DNA of 64,000 nt from Bacillota bacterium. Its GTDB lineage: Bacteria > Bacillota > Sulfobacillia > Sulfobacillales > JAIMBI01. Numbering within the stretch: the first letter of the stretch is position 1; every line of letters starts with the position of its first letter. Positions 25,447 to 35,447 of this stretch are shown in pieces. The DNA lies in contig JAJZWS010000008.1 of assembly GCA_021846565.1 (NCBI GenBank), positions 1-64,000 on the forward strand, written 5' to 3'. Under the pieces are notes generated by a model. It searched no databases. It was given only the letters and a program-made list of their open reading frames with translations, and was not told where the DNA came from. The translations under genes were made by a program, and so were the position numbers.

Positions 25447-26173
25447 TCAGGGGAGCCCTTGTGAGTCCTCAACGCCCCACGGCGCACAACGGGCTTTCCC
25501 AGCACGCTGACGCCAACAAATGGCTTGCCACGTTAACCCAAGATAATAAACAGGCAACCGACCCTTAACCACCACTTTGCGTCGTTGCTGCGCCACAAGC
25601 GCCATCACCTCGGGCGACTCGGCTTGCGGGACGTAGCCCGCGTCGGGCACCAGCACGGTGTACCCGTTCAACTGCGGGGCCACGGCTCGAGCCCCGGCGG
25701 CCGGACGCTGGAGGTCGCGGCCTGGGACGCCCATGACCACCCATGTACGCGCCCGGCTCCTGCAGGCGGGGTGCGAGGTCCGGCGCCAGAGCCCGCATGG
25801 CCCCCACCGGCGCGACCCAGTGCCCCTGGAGGCGAAGGGCGGCGCGGATGTTTTGGTAGTGGGACCTGAACCACCGCAGCTTGGCGGGGGTGAGCAACCG
25901 GTAGTCCGCGGGCCCCAGCCGTGGCCCATAAGCCTTAGCCATCCCACCGCCTGCGCCAGCCGCTCCAGCGCGTTGGACTGGCGCCGCACCACCGGCGAAA
26001 CGAGCCCCACGTCCGGCTTCTTGGCCGGTGCCAGGGCGGCCGCCAGAAGCGGCACGGTCACGACCCAAGACACAAAGCGGACCCGGAGGGCGGCGTGCGC
26101 ATTGCGCCAGGCGTGGCGCGGACCGGGTGGTCCCCAGGGTGAACCCGGCGATGTGACACGGGCGAAAGGCCAC
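25447..26173 (-). pseudogene. Unidentified degraded coding sequence
   Basis: The minus strand shows natural-looking stretches in two alternating frames: RFVSWVVTVPLLAAALAPAK near 26080, then YGPRLGPADYRLLTPAKLRW and SHYQNIRAALRLQGHWVAPV near 25850, and finally QLNGYTVLVPDAGYVPQAES and QQRRKVVVKGRLPVYYLGLT near 25600. Two frameshifts would join them into one protein of about 230 residues. I do not recognise the family. Its position between two transposase remnants makes a transposase or IS passenger gene likely. Confidence 0.45.
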
Positions 26174-26248
26174 GGCCGCTAAGGGGGATGGCTCCTTAAG
26201 CCACCAACGGACGCAGAGCGTGCCCCGGGCAACCGGGGCCCGCTCATC

Positions 26249-26428
26249 ATGGCCGTGCTTGTGACCCCGGCGAACACGGCCGACGGTGCAGGCCGCCGCA
26301 GCGTCCGCCAGTCAGGTGGAGGCGCCCGTGCCCCCGGCAAAGAACCGGGCGGGGTGGTTCCTCAAGGCCGGGGTTACGGTGGACCCGGCGAGACCGTGAC
26401 GGGTCCGCAGGGGGAACCGGTGGCGTAG
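26249..26428 (+). pseudogene. Short remnant of a DDE transposase
   Basis: The frame reads MAVLVTPANTADGAGRRSV, which resembles the second-Asp region of IS4/IS5-type transposases (PLAVLVTPGNVHDS). The rest (GGVVPQGRGYGGPG) may be a shifted DRGYG strand. Only about 60 codons remain before a stop. No inverted repeats could be found by eye. Confidence 0.4.
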
Positions 26429-26908
26429 GGGCCGTGCGGCCGCGAGCCGATAGCCGCCGAACCGGGCGCTGGGCGGCGGCCACGTGTGCGGTGCAGTGTG
26501 TACCGGGATCTCAGCCCCGGAGTCTCGCGAGTCGGGCGGATGAAGCGGTGGTCCAGGCGACGTGGCCAACCCCCGACCGCCGCGGAGCCACATCGAGCAT
26601 GGTCAAGCGCAGCAGACATACCGGGCGCGCGGGCGGCCCGATACTGTGGACCCCGCAAGGTGCTTGGGCAAGAGCGGTTGATGGCGGTGCGGTGCAACGC
26701 ACTGGAACGGGAACGCGTCGGGGGCTCACGCGCCGACCCCTGGGGCCGCGGAAGGTCCGCGACCCCCCTCTCGGACCCCCAACGCACCCCCACGAGCGCG
26801 AACGAGCCGCTTCCCCTCTCCAAAATCCCACGATCCCTAGTCCCGGTCCATCCCCTAGGCGAGCGGGCGGGACCGCTCTTGCGTCCCGCCCGCGCACCGC
26901 CTGCACAG
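26429..26908. other. Decayed region before ppdK, no gene
   Basis: About 480 bases with several long but arginine- and proline-rich frames on both strands, none with a convincing start or family match. Probably mobile-element debris that separates the ppdK end from the accessory block. Confidence 0.4.
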
Positions 26909-29551
26909 TTATTGGCGGGTAGGGGCACCCAATGCCGCCTGTGCCGCCGCCAGCCGCGCAATGGGCACGCGATACGGGCTGCAGCTCACATAGTCCAACC
27001 CCACCTCGTGGCAGAAGCGAATCGAGGCGGGATCGCCGCCGTGCTCGCCACAGATGCCCACCCGCAACTCGGGGCGCGTCTTCTTGCCAGCTTCCAGCCC
27101 CATGCGCACCAGTTGACCCACCCCGTCGGCATCCAGCACGACGAATGGGTTCTCGGGCAAGATTTTGTCGGCCAGATACGCCGGCAGGAACTTGGACTCG
27201 GCGTCGTCGCGGCTGTAACCAAACGTGGTTTGAGTAAGGTCGTTGGTGCCAAACGAGAAAAACTGGGCGGTCTCGGCGATGGCGCCCGCCGTAAGCGCTG
27301 CCCGCGGCACTTCGATCATGGTGCCCACCTGGTACGGCAACGGTCCGCCGTGGCGCCGCTCTTCTTCAGCGTGGACGTCGGCCACCAGCTCCGCCATGCG
27401 CTCCAGCTCCGGCGCCACGCCCACCAGGGGAATCATGATTTCGACATGGGGACTGTGGCCCGCAGCCAAGAGCCGCGCCTCGGCCCGAAAGATGGCCCGC
27501 ACCTGCATCGCGTAAATCTCGGGGTACACGATGCCGAGGCGCACGCCCCGAAACCCCAGCATGGGATTGAACTCAAACAACTGACGGGCCCGCCCCAGGA
27601 CTCGGGTGAGCCGCTCGACCGCCCGGGTGTCGCCCTGCTCGCGGCTCTCCGCCAGCTCGGCCACCACGTCTCCTTCGTCGGGCAGAAATTCGTGCAGAGG
27701 GGGATCCAAGAGCCGAATCGTCACCGGGTGGCCGTCCATGGCTTTCAGGATGCCGAAGAAGTCCTCCTCCTGCATGGGCAGGAGCCGGTCCAAGGCTCGC
27801 GCCCGCTCGCGCTCGGTCTCGGCCAGGATCATCTCCTGCACCACCGGCAGGCGGTCCTGGCCCATGAACATGTGCTCGGTGCGGCAGAGTCCCACACCCT
27901 CGGCGCCGAAGTCCCGCGCGCGTTGGGCATCCTCAGGGGTGTCCGCATTGGCCTCCACGCCCAGGCGCCGGATGTCGTCCGCCCAGCTTAACAGGGTCTC
28001 AAACTCGTCAAACAGCGTCGGCGCCACCGTCTCCACCTCCCCCTGGATCACCCGGCCGGTCCCCCCATCGATGGTGATCACGTCGCCTGCCTTGACGGTC
28101 ACGTCGCCCACCGTGAACACGCCCTCGGCCAGATTGATGCGCAGGGTCTCGCACCCGGTCACCGCGGGTTTGCCCATCCCCCGCGCCACAATCGCCGCAT
28201 GCGAGGTCATGCCCCCGCGGCTCGTGAGCACCCCCTCGGCCGCCACGATGCCGTGAATGTCATCGGGTGTGGTTTCGGGCCGCACCAGAATGACGGCCTC
28301 GCCTTGTTGGCCCCGGCGCTCCGCCTCATCCGCATCAAAGACGACCTCGCCCGCCGCGGCGCCGGGTGACGCGGGCAATCCCCGAGCCATCTCGTTCAGC
28401 TCGGCCGCGGGGTCAATCTGCCGATACAGCAACTGCGCCACCTGGGCGGGGTCCTGCCGTGCGATGGCGTCTTCTTTGGACAACACGCCGTCCTTCACAA
28501 GGTCGACGGCAATCTTCACGGCCGCACGGGCCGTGCGCTTGCCGGTCCGCGTCTGGAGCAGGTACAACCGTGCACGCTCAATCGTAAACTCGATGTCTTG
28601 CATGTCGCGATAGTGCCGCTCCAAGAGCGCGCACACCTCCTGCAACTGCTGGTGGGTCTCGGGCAGCACCAACTTAAGCTCATCGATCGGCCGGGGCGTG
28701 CGCAGACCCGCCACCACATCCTCGCCCTGGGCGTTGGTGAGAAACTCGCCATACATGCCCGGCTCGCCCGTGTTGGGGTTGCGGGTAAACAGTACGCCAG
28801 TGCCCGACGTGTCGCCTAAATTTCCAAAGGCCATGGCCTGCACGTTGACGGCCGTCCCCAGCTGGTCGCTGATTTTGTTGATGCGCCGATACACCTGGGC
28901 GCGGGGATTGTTCCAGGAGTCAAACACCGCCTCGATGGCCATCTGGAGCTGCTGTCGGGGGTCGGTGGGAAACGACTGCCCGGTTCGGTCTTCGACCAAC
29001 TGCAGGTAGCGGTCGATCACGTGCTGAAGCGCATCGGCCGACAACTCCTGGTCCTCGTGAACACCCGCCTCGCGCTTGACCGCCTCCAATACACTTTCGA
29101 AGTAACCATGATCCATGTGCATCACCACGTTGCCAAACATCTGGATGAACCGCCGATAGCTGTCCAACGCAAACCGCCGGCTCCCCGCCTCCTGGCCCAG
29201 GCCCTCGGCCGTCTCGGCGTTCAAGCCAAGGTTCAGCACGGTGTCCATCATCCCGGGCATCGAGATCGGGGCGCCGGAGCGCACCGACACCAAAAGTGGC
29301 GCCTCGGCATCCCCCAGGCGGCGTCCCGCCTTGTCCTCCAGCTGCGCCAGATGCGTCCACACCGAATCCAACAGCCCATCCGGCAGCCGCTTTTGGTCTT
29401 GGAATGCCAGGCACGCCTCGGTCGTGATCGTAAAGCCGGGCGGCACGGGCAGCCCGATGCGGCTCATCTCCGCCAGACCCGCCCCCTTGCCGCCCAACCG
29501 GGCGCGATCCTCGGCGGACCCTTCTTGGAATGCCAATACCCACGGCATCAT
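26909..29551 (-). CDS. ppdK: Pyruvate, phosphate dikinase
   Basis: 880 residues. Interconverts pyruvate, ATP and phosphate with PEP, AMP and pyrophosphate. Domain order: ATP-grasp start (LGGKGAGLAEMSRIGLPVPP), SVRSGAPISMPGMMDTVLNL, the swivelling phosphohistidine domain with the catalytic His in GGMTSHAAIVARGMGKPAV, and the PEP-binding TIM barrel ending with GICGEHGGDPASIRFCHEVG. The regulatory Thr lies two residues before the His. It starts one base after the stop of ppsR, whose product controls that Thr/His, with GGGGAGG as ribosome site. Confidence 0.98.
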   Translation of the reverse strand: MMPWVLAFQEGSAEDRARLGGKGAGLAEMSRIGLPVPPGFTITTEACLAFQDQKRLPDGLLDSVWTHLAQLEDKAGRRLGDAEAPLLVSVRSGAPISMPGMMDTVLNLGLNAETAEGLGQEAGSRRFALDSYRRFIQMFGNVVMHMDHGYFESVLEAVKREAGVHEDQELSADALQHVIDRYLQLVEDRTGQSFPTDPRQQLQMAIEAVFDSWNNPRAQVYRRINKISDQLGTAVNVQAMAFGNLGDTSGTGVLFTRNPNTGEPGMYGEFLTNAQGEDVVAGLRTPRPIDELKLVLPETHQQLQEVCALLERHYRDMQDIEFTIERARLYLLQTRTGKRTARAAVKIAVDLVKDGVLSKEDAIARQDPAQVAQLLYRQIDPAAELNEMARGLPASPGAAAGEVVFDADEAERRGQQGEAVILVRPETTPDDIHGIVAAEGVLTSRGGMTSHAAIVARGMGKPAVTGCETLRINLAEGVFTVGDVTVKAGDVITIDGGTGRVIQGEVETVAPTLFDEFETLLSWADDIRRLGVEANADTPEDAQRARDFGAEGVGLCRTEHMFMGQDRLPVVQEMILAETERERARALDRLLPMQEEDFFGILKAMDGHPVTIRLLDPPLHEFLPDEGDVVAELAESREQGDTRAVERLTRVLGRARQLFEFNPMLGFRGVRLGIVYPEIYAMQVRAIFRAEARLLAAGHSPHVEIMIPLVGVAPELERMAELVADVHAEEERRHGGPLPYQVGTMIEVPRAALTAGAIAETAQFFSFGTNDLTQTTFGYSRDDAESKFLPAYLADKILPENPFVVLDADGVGQLVRMGLEAGKKTRPELRVGICGEHGGDPASIRFCHEVGLDYVSCSPYRVPIARLAAAQAALGAPTRQ

Positions 29552-30367
29552 TCAAACAGCCTCCCCTTGAAATATCTCCAGGATTTTGTTGGCGGTTTCT
29601 TCGACCGCGTGGTTGCTCACGTCAATCACGGGACAGCCGACATCGGCAAACACCTGCCAGGCGTAGTCCAGCTCCTGCAGGATGCGTTCGCGGGTCGCAT
29701 ACTGCGCGCTGGAGGACAGCCCCAGGGTGCGCAGCCGCTGCCGGCGGATGGGCATCAGGAGATCGGGGTCAATCACCAGGCCGACGCACTTGCGTTTGGC
29801 CGGACCCATCACCTCCTGAGGCGGTGGCACCTCCGGCACCAAGGGAATGTTGGCCACCTTGAGCCGGTGGTTGGCCAGATACAGGCTCACCGGCGTTTTG
29901 GATGTCCGCGACACGCCCAAGAGCACGATGTCGGCCAGTGGCACGCCGCCCGGGTCCTTGCCGTCGTCATATTTGACCGCAAACTCGATAGCCTCGACAC
30001 GGGCGAAGTAGTCCCGGTCGAGCCGATGCACCAAGCCCGGCACCCCCTGCGGCTCACGGCCCAGCATCAGGTGCAGGGCGTCCAGCACGGGACCCAACAG
30101 GTCCACGTGCGGGATGCCCACCTCCCCGGCAATGCGCGCCAGGTATGCCCGGAGCTCCGGCCGCACCAGCGTAAACACGATCAACGCCGGCGTCTTTTTG
30201 GTCACCGCGTCCACCGCGTGGCGAATCGCGCCCTCGTCAATCACATGCGGCACACGCACCACGTCCAGCGGCCCGCCGCCACCATTGAACTGGATGGCGG
30301 CGCCGCGCACCACCAGCTCGGCCGTCTCGCCCAGCGAGTCGGATACCACGTACACCGTCAGCGCCAT
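29552..30367 (-). CDS. ppsR: PPDK regulatory protein (kinase/pyrophosphorylase)
   Basis: 271 residues of the DUF299 family. It inactivates PPDK by ADP-dependent phosphorylation of a threonine and reactivates it by phosphorolysis. The P-loop-like GVSRTSKTPVSLYLA lies at about residues 150-165, and the N-terminal VYVVSDSLGETAE is the family signature. Located directly before ppdK, its target, and directly after glyS with a gap of no bases, so all are one transcript. Confidence 0.95.
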   Translation of the reverse strand: MALTVYVVSDSLGETAELVVRGAAIQFNGGGGPLDVVRVPHVIDEGAIRHAVDAVTKKTPALIVFTLVRPELRAYLARIAGEVGIPHVDLLGPVLDALHLMLGREPQGVPGLVHRLDRDYFARVEAIEFAVKYDDGKDPGGVPLADIVLLGVSRTSKTPVSLYLANHRLKVANIPLVPEVPPPQEVMGPAKRKCVGLVIDPDLLMPIRRQRLRTLGLSSSAQYATRERILQELDYAWQVFADVGCPVIDVSNHAVEETANKILEIFQGEAV

Positions 30368-32419
30368 CTACCCCACCCCCCCGCTTCCCATCTCGCTGGC
30401 CGGCAGGGACGTGACCCGCGTCCAGTCGACGGGGCCGTGCAGCCAGGCGCTCACCGCCGCCACCAGGCCCAGCCGACGGGCCCGCACTGCGGGGTCCGGG
30501 TCCATCACCATCACCGCATCGAAAAATTGTGCCACCGGCTCCACCAAGCTCTCGGCGGCTAAGGGCCACCCCTCCCAGGGGGGCGGCACCGCCCGAAGGG
30601 CCTCAAGCTTGGTCGCCAGCGCGGCGGCCGTCGGCTCGGGATGTCCCTGGGCGCCACCCGGGGCAGGCTCCACACCGGCCGACAGGCGCCCCACCCGTTT
30701 GGCCGCCGTCGCCACCCGACCCCAGCCGGGTGTGGTCGCAAAGCGCCGCAGCATGGCCAGGCGCTCGGGGAGCGATGCCCAGTCCGATGGCGCGGCCAGC
30801 GCCGCCTCCAGCACATCAGCAGGCACACCCGCCTCGAGCCACGACTTTAACCGGCTTTCAATCAGGGACACCAGGGATTCCACGCCCGTCGTGGGATCGG
30901 GCACCCCCACCCGCGCCAGCGCGTCCGCCAGGAGCTCACGCTGGTCGACGGGGCCAAGGCCCCCCTCGACCAGGATTCGGCCCACGGCCAGCGCCGCCCG
31001 CCGCTGTCCAAAAGGGTCGCTCGACCCCGTTACCGGGACACCCAAGGCGACACCGCTCGCCAAATCGTCCAGATGGTCCAACAGCGAGAGTGCCCGGTCC
31101 ACGCGGCCCGGGGGCAGGGGATCAGCCGCGGTGCGCGGCTGGTACTGGCCCGCGATGGCCGCGGCGGACAGCGCGGACTCGCCGGCCGCTTCGGCATACA
31201 CGCCCCCCATCACGCCTTCCAGCTCAGGAAACTCGCCCACGACGTGGGTCACTAGGTCCAGTTTGGCGAGCGAGGCAGCCCGCACCAGGGCCACCGACTC
31301 CGCACCGCAGAGTCCGAGCCGCTGCCCCCAGGCATTGGCGGCCGCCACGAGGCGCTCGGTCTTGTCCTGGTAGCTGCCAAGGCCCTCGCGATAGGTCATG
31401 CCGCGAAGCCGCTCGCGCCGCTCGGACTCGGCCGTCTCCCGGTCGGCGGCGTAGAAGAACGCTGCGTCCGCCAGCCTCGCCGCCAGGACCCGCTCGTTGC
31501 CGGCCACCACCGCGTCCAGCGCCTCCCCCACCCCGTTGCGGGCGCCGATAAAATAAGGCAGGAGGGCGCCGTCCCGCGTCACGGGCAGATACCGCTGGTG
31601 GTGCACCATGGCCGACGCCAGAATGGCCGCGGGTACGTCCAACAGGGTCGGGGCAAAGCGTCCGCGAAACACCGTGGGCCACTCCACCAAATCCGCCACC
31701 TCTTCCACAACCCCGGGCTGGTTGGCTTGGCCCCCCACCTCGGCCGCCAGCTCATGCGCCCCCGCGGCAACCACCTGCCGCCGCTGGGCAGAGGACACCA
31801 TCACGCCGATCTCGAACAAACGGGGGACATACTCGTCCGCTCGCGCCAGGGACACCGCATCGGGGTGATCGGTGCGATTGCCCCACGTGCACCGCCCCGC
31901 CGCGATGCCAAACGCCGACACCGGCAGGACCTCCTCGCCCACTAGTGCCATGAGCCAGCGCACCGGCCGCACGAACCGCACCTCGTCATCCCGCCAGCGC
32001 ATGGGCCGCGGTGCCTCCAGTCCCTCGAGGACGTCGGGCAACATCCGCGCCAACACGCGCTCCACCCCCTCAACCGGTGCCTCCACGTCGGCCACCACCC
32101 GTCCGCCGTCGGATTCGAGGCGCATCACGTCCACCCCGGCCCGGCGGGCAAACCCCACGGCAGCGGCCGTGGGGACGCCGTCGCGATACGCCACCGCGAG
32201 CGGCGGGCCCACAAGCCGCCGCCGCTCGGGGGTCTGTTCTTCCGCCACCGTCCCCCACGCCGCGAGCCGCCGCGGCGTCCCGTCCACGGTCAGCGCGCCC
32301 GTGGTCAGCCGCTCCCGGTCCACCGCTGCCGTGAACTTGGCTCGCAGGTCCGCGATGAGGGCGGGCAGCTGGGAACTGGGAAGTTCTTCTAGCCCCAGTT
32401 CTACCACAAACGGCCTCAC
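30368..32419 (-). CDS. glyS: Glycine-tRNA ligase beta subunit
   Basis: 683 residues. Beta chain of the bacterial alpha2/beta2 glycyl-tRNA synthetase; it binds tRNA. It begins VRPFVVELGLEELPSSQLPA, a near-perfect family start. Later features are FEIGVMVSSAQRR, the FRGRFAPTLLDVPAAILASAMVHHQRYLPV segment around residues 250-290, and the C-terminal anticodon-binding helix bundle. GTG 32419 was chosen because GGAGGAGG precedes it and it overlaps the glyQ stop by 4 bases. Confidence 0.97.
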   Translation of the reverse strand: MRPFVVELGLEELPSSQLPALIADLRAKFTAAVDRERLTTGALTVDGTPRRLAAWGTVAEEQTPERRRLVGPPLAVAYRDGVPTAAAVGFARRAGVDVMRLESDGGRVVADVEAPVEGVERVLARMLPDVLEGLEAPRPMRWRDDEVRFVRPVRWLMALVGEEVLPVSAFGIAAGRCTWGNRTDHPDAVSLARADEYVPRLFEIGVMVSSAQRRQVVAAGAHELAAEVGGQANQPGVVEEVADLVEWPTVFRGRFAPTLLDVPAAILASAMVHHQRYLPVTRDGALLPYFIGARNGVGEALDAVVAGNERVLAARLADAAFFYAADRETAESERRERLRGMTYREGLGSYQDKTERLVAAANAWGQRLGLCGAESVALVRAASLAKLDLVTHVVGEFPELEGVMGGVYAEAAGESALSAAAIAGQYQPRTAADPLPPGRVDRALSLLDHLDDLASGVALGVPVTGSSDPFGQRRAALAVGRILVEGGLGPVDQRELLADALARVGVPDPTTGVESLVSLIESRLKSWLEAGVPADVLEAALAAPSDWASLPERLAMLRRFATTPGWGRVATAAKRVGRLSAGVEPAPGGAQGHPEPTAAALATKLEALRAVPPPWEGWPLAAESLVEPVAQFFDAVMVMDPDPAVRARRLGLVAAVSAWLHGPVDWTRVTSLPASEMGSGGVG

Positions 32420-33297
32420 GGCGACACCTCCTCCGCGGGGGACGAGAGCGCGAGCCACTGCCGTGCCGCGAGCCGAGCCAGCGTGCGCAGTCGGCCGATG
32501 TACGCCTGGCGCTCGCTGACCGAAATCGCTCCCCGGGCGTCCAGTTCGTTAAACACGTTCGAGGCCCTGAGCAGAAATTCATACCCCGGCAGGACCAGCG
32601 ACGCGTCCAGCAGGCGACGGGCCTCCCCTTCTGCATGCTGAAACGTGGCCGCGAGCCCGTCCGCGTCGGACTCCTCTAGTACATAACGGCCGTATTCGTA
32701 TTCGGGGCGCCCCCACAGCGCTCGGTACGTGACCCCGGGCGCCCACTCCAGCGCCCAGATGTCACTCACGCCCGCGAGGTAGCTGCCGAGCCGCTCCAAG
32801 CCATATGTGATTTCGGCGGACGGTGGACGGCAGTCAAGCCCGGCCATTTGCTGAAAGTACGTGAACTGGGTGATTTCCATCCCGTCCAGCCAAACCTCCC
32901 AGCCCTGTCCCCACGCGCCCAGCGTCGCCGCCTCCCAGTTGTCTTCCACGAAGCGCACGTCGTGCCGCCGGCGGTCCAGGCCCAACGCCTCCAGGCTTCC
33001 GAGGTACGTCTCCACCACGTCGTCGGGCGTGGGCTTCAAGAGCACTTGAAACTGGAAGTGCCGATACAGCCGGTTGGGGTTATCCCCATAGCGCGCATCC
33101 ACCGGCCGGCGGCACGGCTCCACGTACGCCGCGCGCCAGGGGTCGGGGCCCAGCGCGCGAAAGAACGTCAGAGGATTCATGGTGCCCGCCCCCTTCTCCA
33201 CGTCGTGTGCGACGCCAATGAGACACCCGCGGGCCGCCCAGTAGTCCTCCAGGCGCCGGATCATCTCCTGCATGGTCATCGCCGGCCGCTCGGTCAT
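32416..33297 (-). CDS. glyQ: Glycine-tRNA ligase alpha subunit
   Basis: 293 residues. Catalytic class II subunit that activates glycine. Typical stretches are MTMQEMIRRLEDYWAARGC, GAGTMNPLTFFRALGPDPW, YVEPCRRPVDARYGDNPNRL (motif 2 region) and WEVWLDGMEITQFTYFQQMA. ATG 33297 overlaps the recO stop (ATGA). No T-box leader is possible here because the gene is inside an operon. Confidence 0.98.
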   Translation of the reverse strand: MTERPAMTMQEMIRRLEDYWAARGCLIGVAHDVEKGAGTMNPLTFFRALGPDPWRAAYVEPCRRPVDARYGDNPNRLYRHFQFQVLLKPTPDDVVETYLGSLEALGLDRRRHDVRFVEDNWEAATLGAWGQGWEVWLDGMEITQFTYFQQMAGLDCRPPSAEITYGLERLGSYLAGVSDIWALEWAPGVTYRALWGRPEYEYGRYVLEESDADGLAATFQHAEGEARRLLDASLVLPGYEFLLRASNVFNELDARGAISVSERQAYIGRLRTLARLAARQWLALSSPAEEVSP

Positions 33298-34100
33298 ACC
33301 GTCATCCCCTTGGACGTGGGTGCCGCCGCCAGACCTTTCAGTCGGGGGGCGGCGGCCAGGGGCGCCACCGCATCCCAGAACCGAAACGCGCGCGGCAGCC
33401 GGCCCACGTGATAAATCAGAAAGTCGCGCGCCTGCTGGTCCAAGACCGCATAGACGGCCGGGGCCGCCTGCACGCGGCCCAACTCCGCCGGGTCGGTCTG
33501 ACTGTCCATCAGGCGGAGCCACTGCAGGGCGCCGGGCAGCAGCGGACTGTCGCCCGCCCTATGGCAGGCCCGGTCCACCGGGCCTGCGCCGCCCCGCCAA
33601 AACCAGGGCGGCGCGGTCCATGGGGCGCCGCACTGCTGACAGCGGTCAAACTCGGGCTTTAAGCCCGCCGCGCCCAAGAGGCGCCACAGTGCGTGCAGGT
33701 ACACGGGCGTCGGGTCCCGGTCGGATCCCAGGCTCACGAGCGCAGCCACCAGGGTGTCGTACACCCCGGGCGCGGCGTCCAGGTCGGAGGTGAGTTCGTC
33801 CACCGCATCCGCCAGGATGGCCGCCCGGCCGGTGCGCCCTAAATCGCGCCGCACGCCGGCGTTCAGCGACACCAGCTCGGCCTCGGTGACCGTCATGAGG
33901 CTCGACCGACCCTGGTACAGCTCCATGCGCGCCACCGCCAGCGGCTCGGTGGATGCCGTGAGCCGCCCTTTGACCGACCGAGCGCCCCGCGCCACGGCCG
34001 AAATTTTGCCGTGGTGCTGGGAAAACAGCAGCAAGAGCGCGTCCTGCTCCCGGTAGGCCCGCTTGCGCAGGACCACCACCATGTCCGCGATGCGGCTCAC
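33294..34100 (-). CDS. recO: DNA repair protein RecO
   Basis: 268 residues. Recombination mediator that helps load RecA through RecFOR. N-terminal OB domain IADMVVVLRKRAYREQDALL with LFSQHHGKISAVARGARS, then a helical domain; a CQQC pair near residue 160 with a later CH could form the zinc site. GTG 34100 overlaps the era stop by four bases (GTGA) and has GGGAG upstream. Position between era and glyQ is canonical. Confidence 0.93.
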   Translation of the reverse strand: MSRIADMVVVLRKRAYREQDALLLLFSQHHGKISAVARGARSVKGRLTASTEPLAVARMELYQGRSSLMTVTEAELVSLNAGVRRDLGRTGRAAILADAVDELTSDLDAAPGVYDTLVAALVSLGSDRDPTPVYLHALWRLLGAAGLKPEFDRCQQCGAPWTAPPWFWRGGAGPVDRACHRAGDSPLLPGALQWLRLMDSQTDPAELGRVQAAPAVYAVLDQQARDFLIYHVGRLPRAFRFWDAVAPLAAAPRLKGLAAAPTSKGMTV

Positions 34101-34987
34101 CGCTTCGGCTCCCGGTATCCCAGCCGGTTCAGCCACTCTGCCCGGTCGGTCCAATCCTCGGCCGCCTTAACCCACAGGTCCAAAAATACTCGGTGGCCAA
34201 AATACTCTTCCAGGGCGGTACGCGCCTCGGACCCGATGGTCCGCAGCATCCGCCCGCGTTCGCCTATCAGAATGCCGCGCTGGCTGTCGCGCTCCACCAA
34301 CAGCGTCGCCCGAATGTAGGTGAGGTCCGGCTGGCGACGAATCTTCTCATCCACTTGGACCGCTACTTGGTACGGCACCTCCTGATGGGTTTCCAGCATC
34401 ACGTGCTCGCGCACCACTTCGCCCACGTAAAAATCTTCGGCTTGGTCGGTCACCATGTCGTCAGGGAAGAACTGCGGTCCCACCGGCAATCGGGCCAGCG
34501 CTGCCTCCACCAGCTCCGGCACCCCGTCGCCGTTTTTGGCTGACACCGGATAGACGGCCTGATACGCGGCCAGCGCCCGGTACGGTGCCAGCGCCGTACG
34601 CCAGTCGCTTACGGCATCCTGCTTGTTGGCCACCAACCAGATGGGCGCGGGGGTGCGGCGCGCCAGCTCCGCGGTCCAGCCGTCCTCTTCGTTGGGCGAC
34701 CGCGTGAGGTCAACCACCTGCCACACGAGCTCCACGTCCGACACCGCTCGCTGTGCCGTGTGCACCATGGTGCGGCCCAGGCGTGTGCGCGGCCGATGCA
34801 TCCCGGGCGTGTCCACCAGCACCAGCTCTGCCCTGTCGGTGTGGAGGATGCCACGAATGCCGTTGCGCGTAGTCTGCGGCTTTTGGGTCACCATGGCCAC
34901 CTTGCTGCCCACCACTTCGTTCAGCAGCGTGGATTTGCCCACGTTGGGACGCCCGACCAGCGCCACGAAGCCGCTCTTATACTCCAT
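34097..34987 (-). CDS. era: GTPase Era
   Basis: 296 residues. 16S rRNA and 30S assembly GTPase. G1 GRPNVGKST (about residues 12-20), G3 DTPG, and G4 NKQD with SAK as G5, followed by a C-terminal KH domain (RGILIGERGRMLRTIGSEAR, about residues 235-260). ATG 34987 overlaps the end of cdd by 11 bases. Partners nearby include ybeY and recO as in most Firmicutes. Confidence 0.97.
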   Translation of the reverse strand: MEYKSGFVALVGRPNVGKSTLLNEVVGSKVAMVTQKPQTTRNGIRGILHTDRAELVLVDTPGMHRPRTRLGRTMVHTAQRAVSDVELVWQVVDLTRSPNEEDGWTAELARRTPAPIWLVANKQDAVSDWRTALAPYRALAAYQAVYPVSAKNGDGVPELVEAALARLPVGPQFFPDDMVTDQAEDFYVGEVVREHVMLETHQEVPYQVAVQVDEKIRRQPDLTYIRATLLVERDSQRGILIGERGRMLRTIGSEARTALEEYFGHRVFLDLWVKAAEDWTDRAEWLNRLGYREPKR

Positions 34988-35423
34988 GCGCCGCCCCTCC
35001 ATGCAGAAACGGGTGCGGCAACAACTGGTCCAGCGTGTAGCGGGTCCACGGCCCCGACGGGCCGCCCACCAGCACCACGAGGTTCGGATTAAACTCCGCC
35101 AACACCTGCCGGCAGCCGCCGCAGGGCGTCGCCGGTGGCTCCCCCCGGGACGCCACGGCCACAGCCAGCAACCGGCGGGCTCCCGCGGCCACGGCGGTGC
35201 CCACCGCGGTACGTTCCGCACACACCGCCAACGGGTAACTGGCATTTTCCACGTTGACCCCCAAAAACGTCGTGCCGTCGTCCGCCAGCACGGCGGCGCC
35301 CACCGGAAACCCCGAGTACGGCGCGTACGCCCGGCCCATGGCGTCGCGCGCCGCCTCCATCAGATGCGCCAGAGCCACTGCCTCCACGTTGTCCGCGAGC
35401 TCGCCTCCTGCCCATTCCGTCAC
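34977..35423 (-). CDS. cdd: Cytidine deaminase
   Basis: 148 residues. Deaminates cytidine and deoxycytidine to uridine forms in salvage. The zinc site is formed by the Cys and catalytic Glu of AVCAERTAVGTA and the two Cys of TPCGGCRQVLAEF. The start region has the substrate motif YAPYSGFPVGAAVL. It overlaps era by 11 bases and lies between era and the CBS-domain protein. Confidence 0.96.
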   Translation of the reverse strand: MTEWAGGELADNVEAVALAHLMEAARDAMGRAYAPYSGFPVGAAVLADDGTTFLGVNVENASYPLAVCAERTAVGTAVAAGARRLLAVAVASRGEPPATPCGGCRQVLAEFNPNLVVLVGGPSGPWTRYTLDQLLPHPFLHGGAAHGV

Positions 35424-35447
35424 CGTTTGCCTCCTTGGGTCCCTGTC

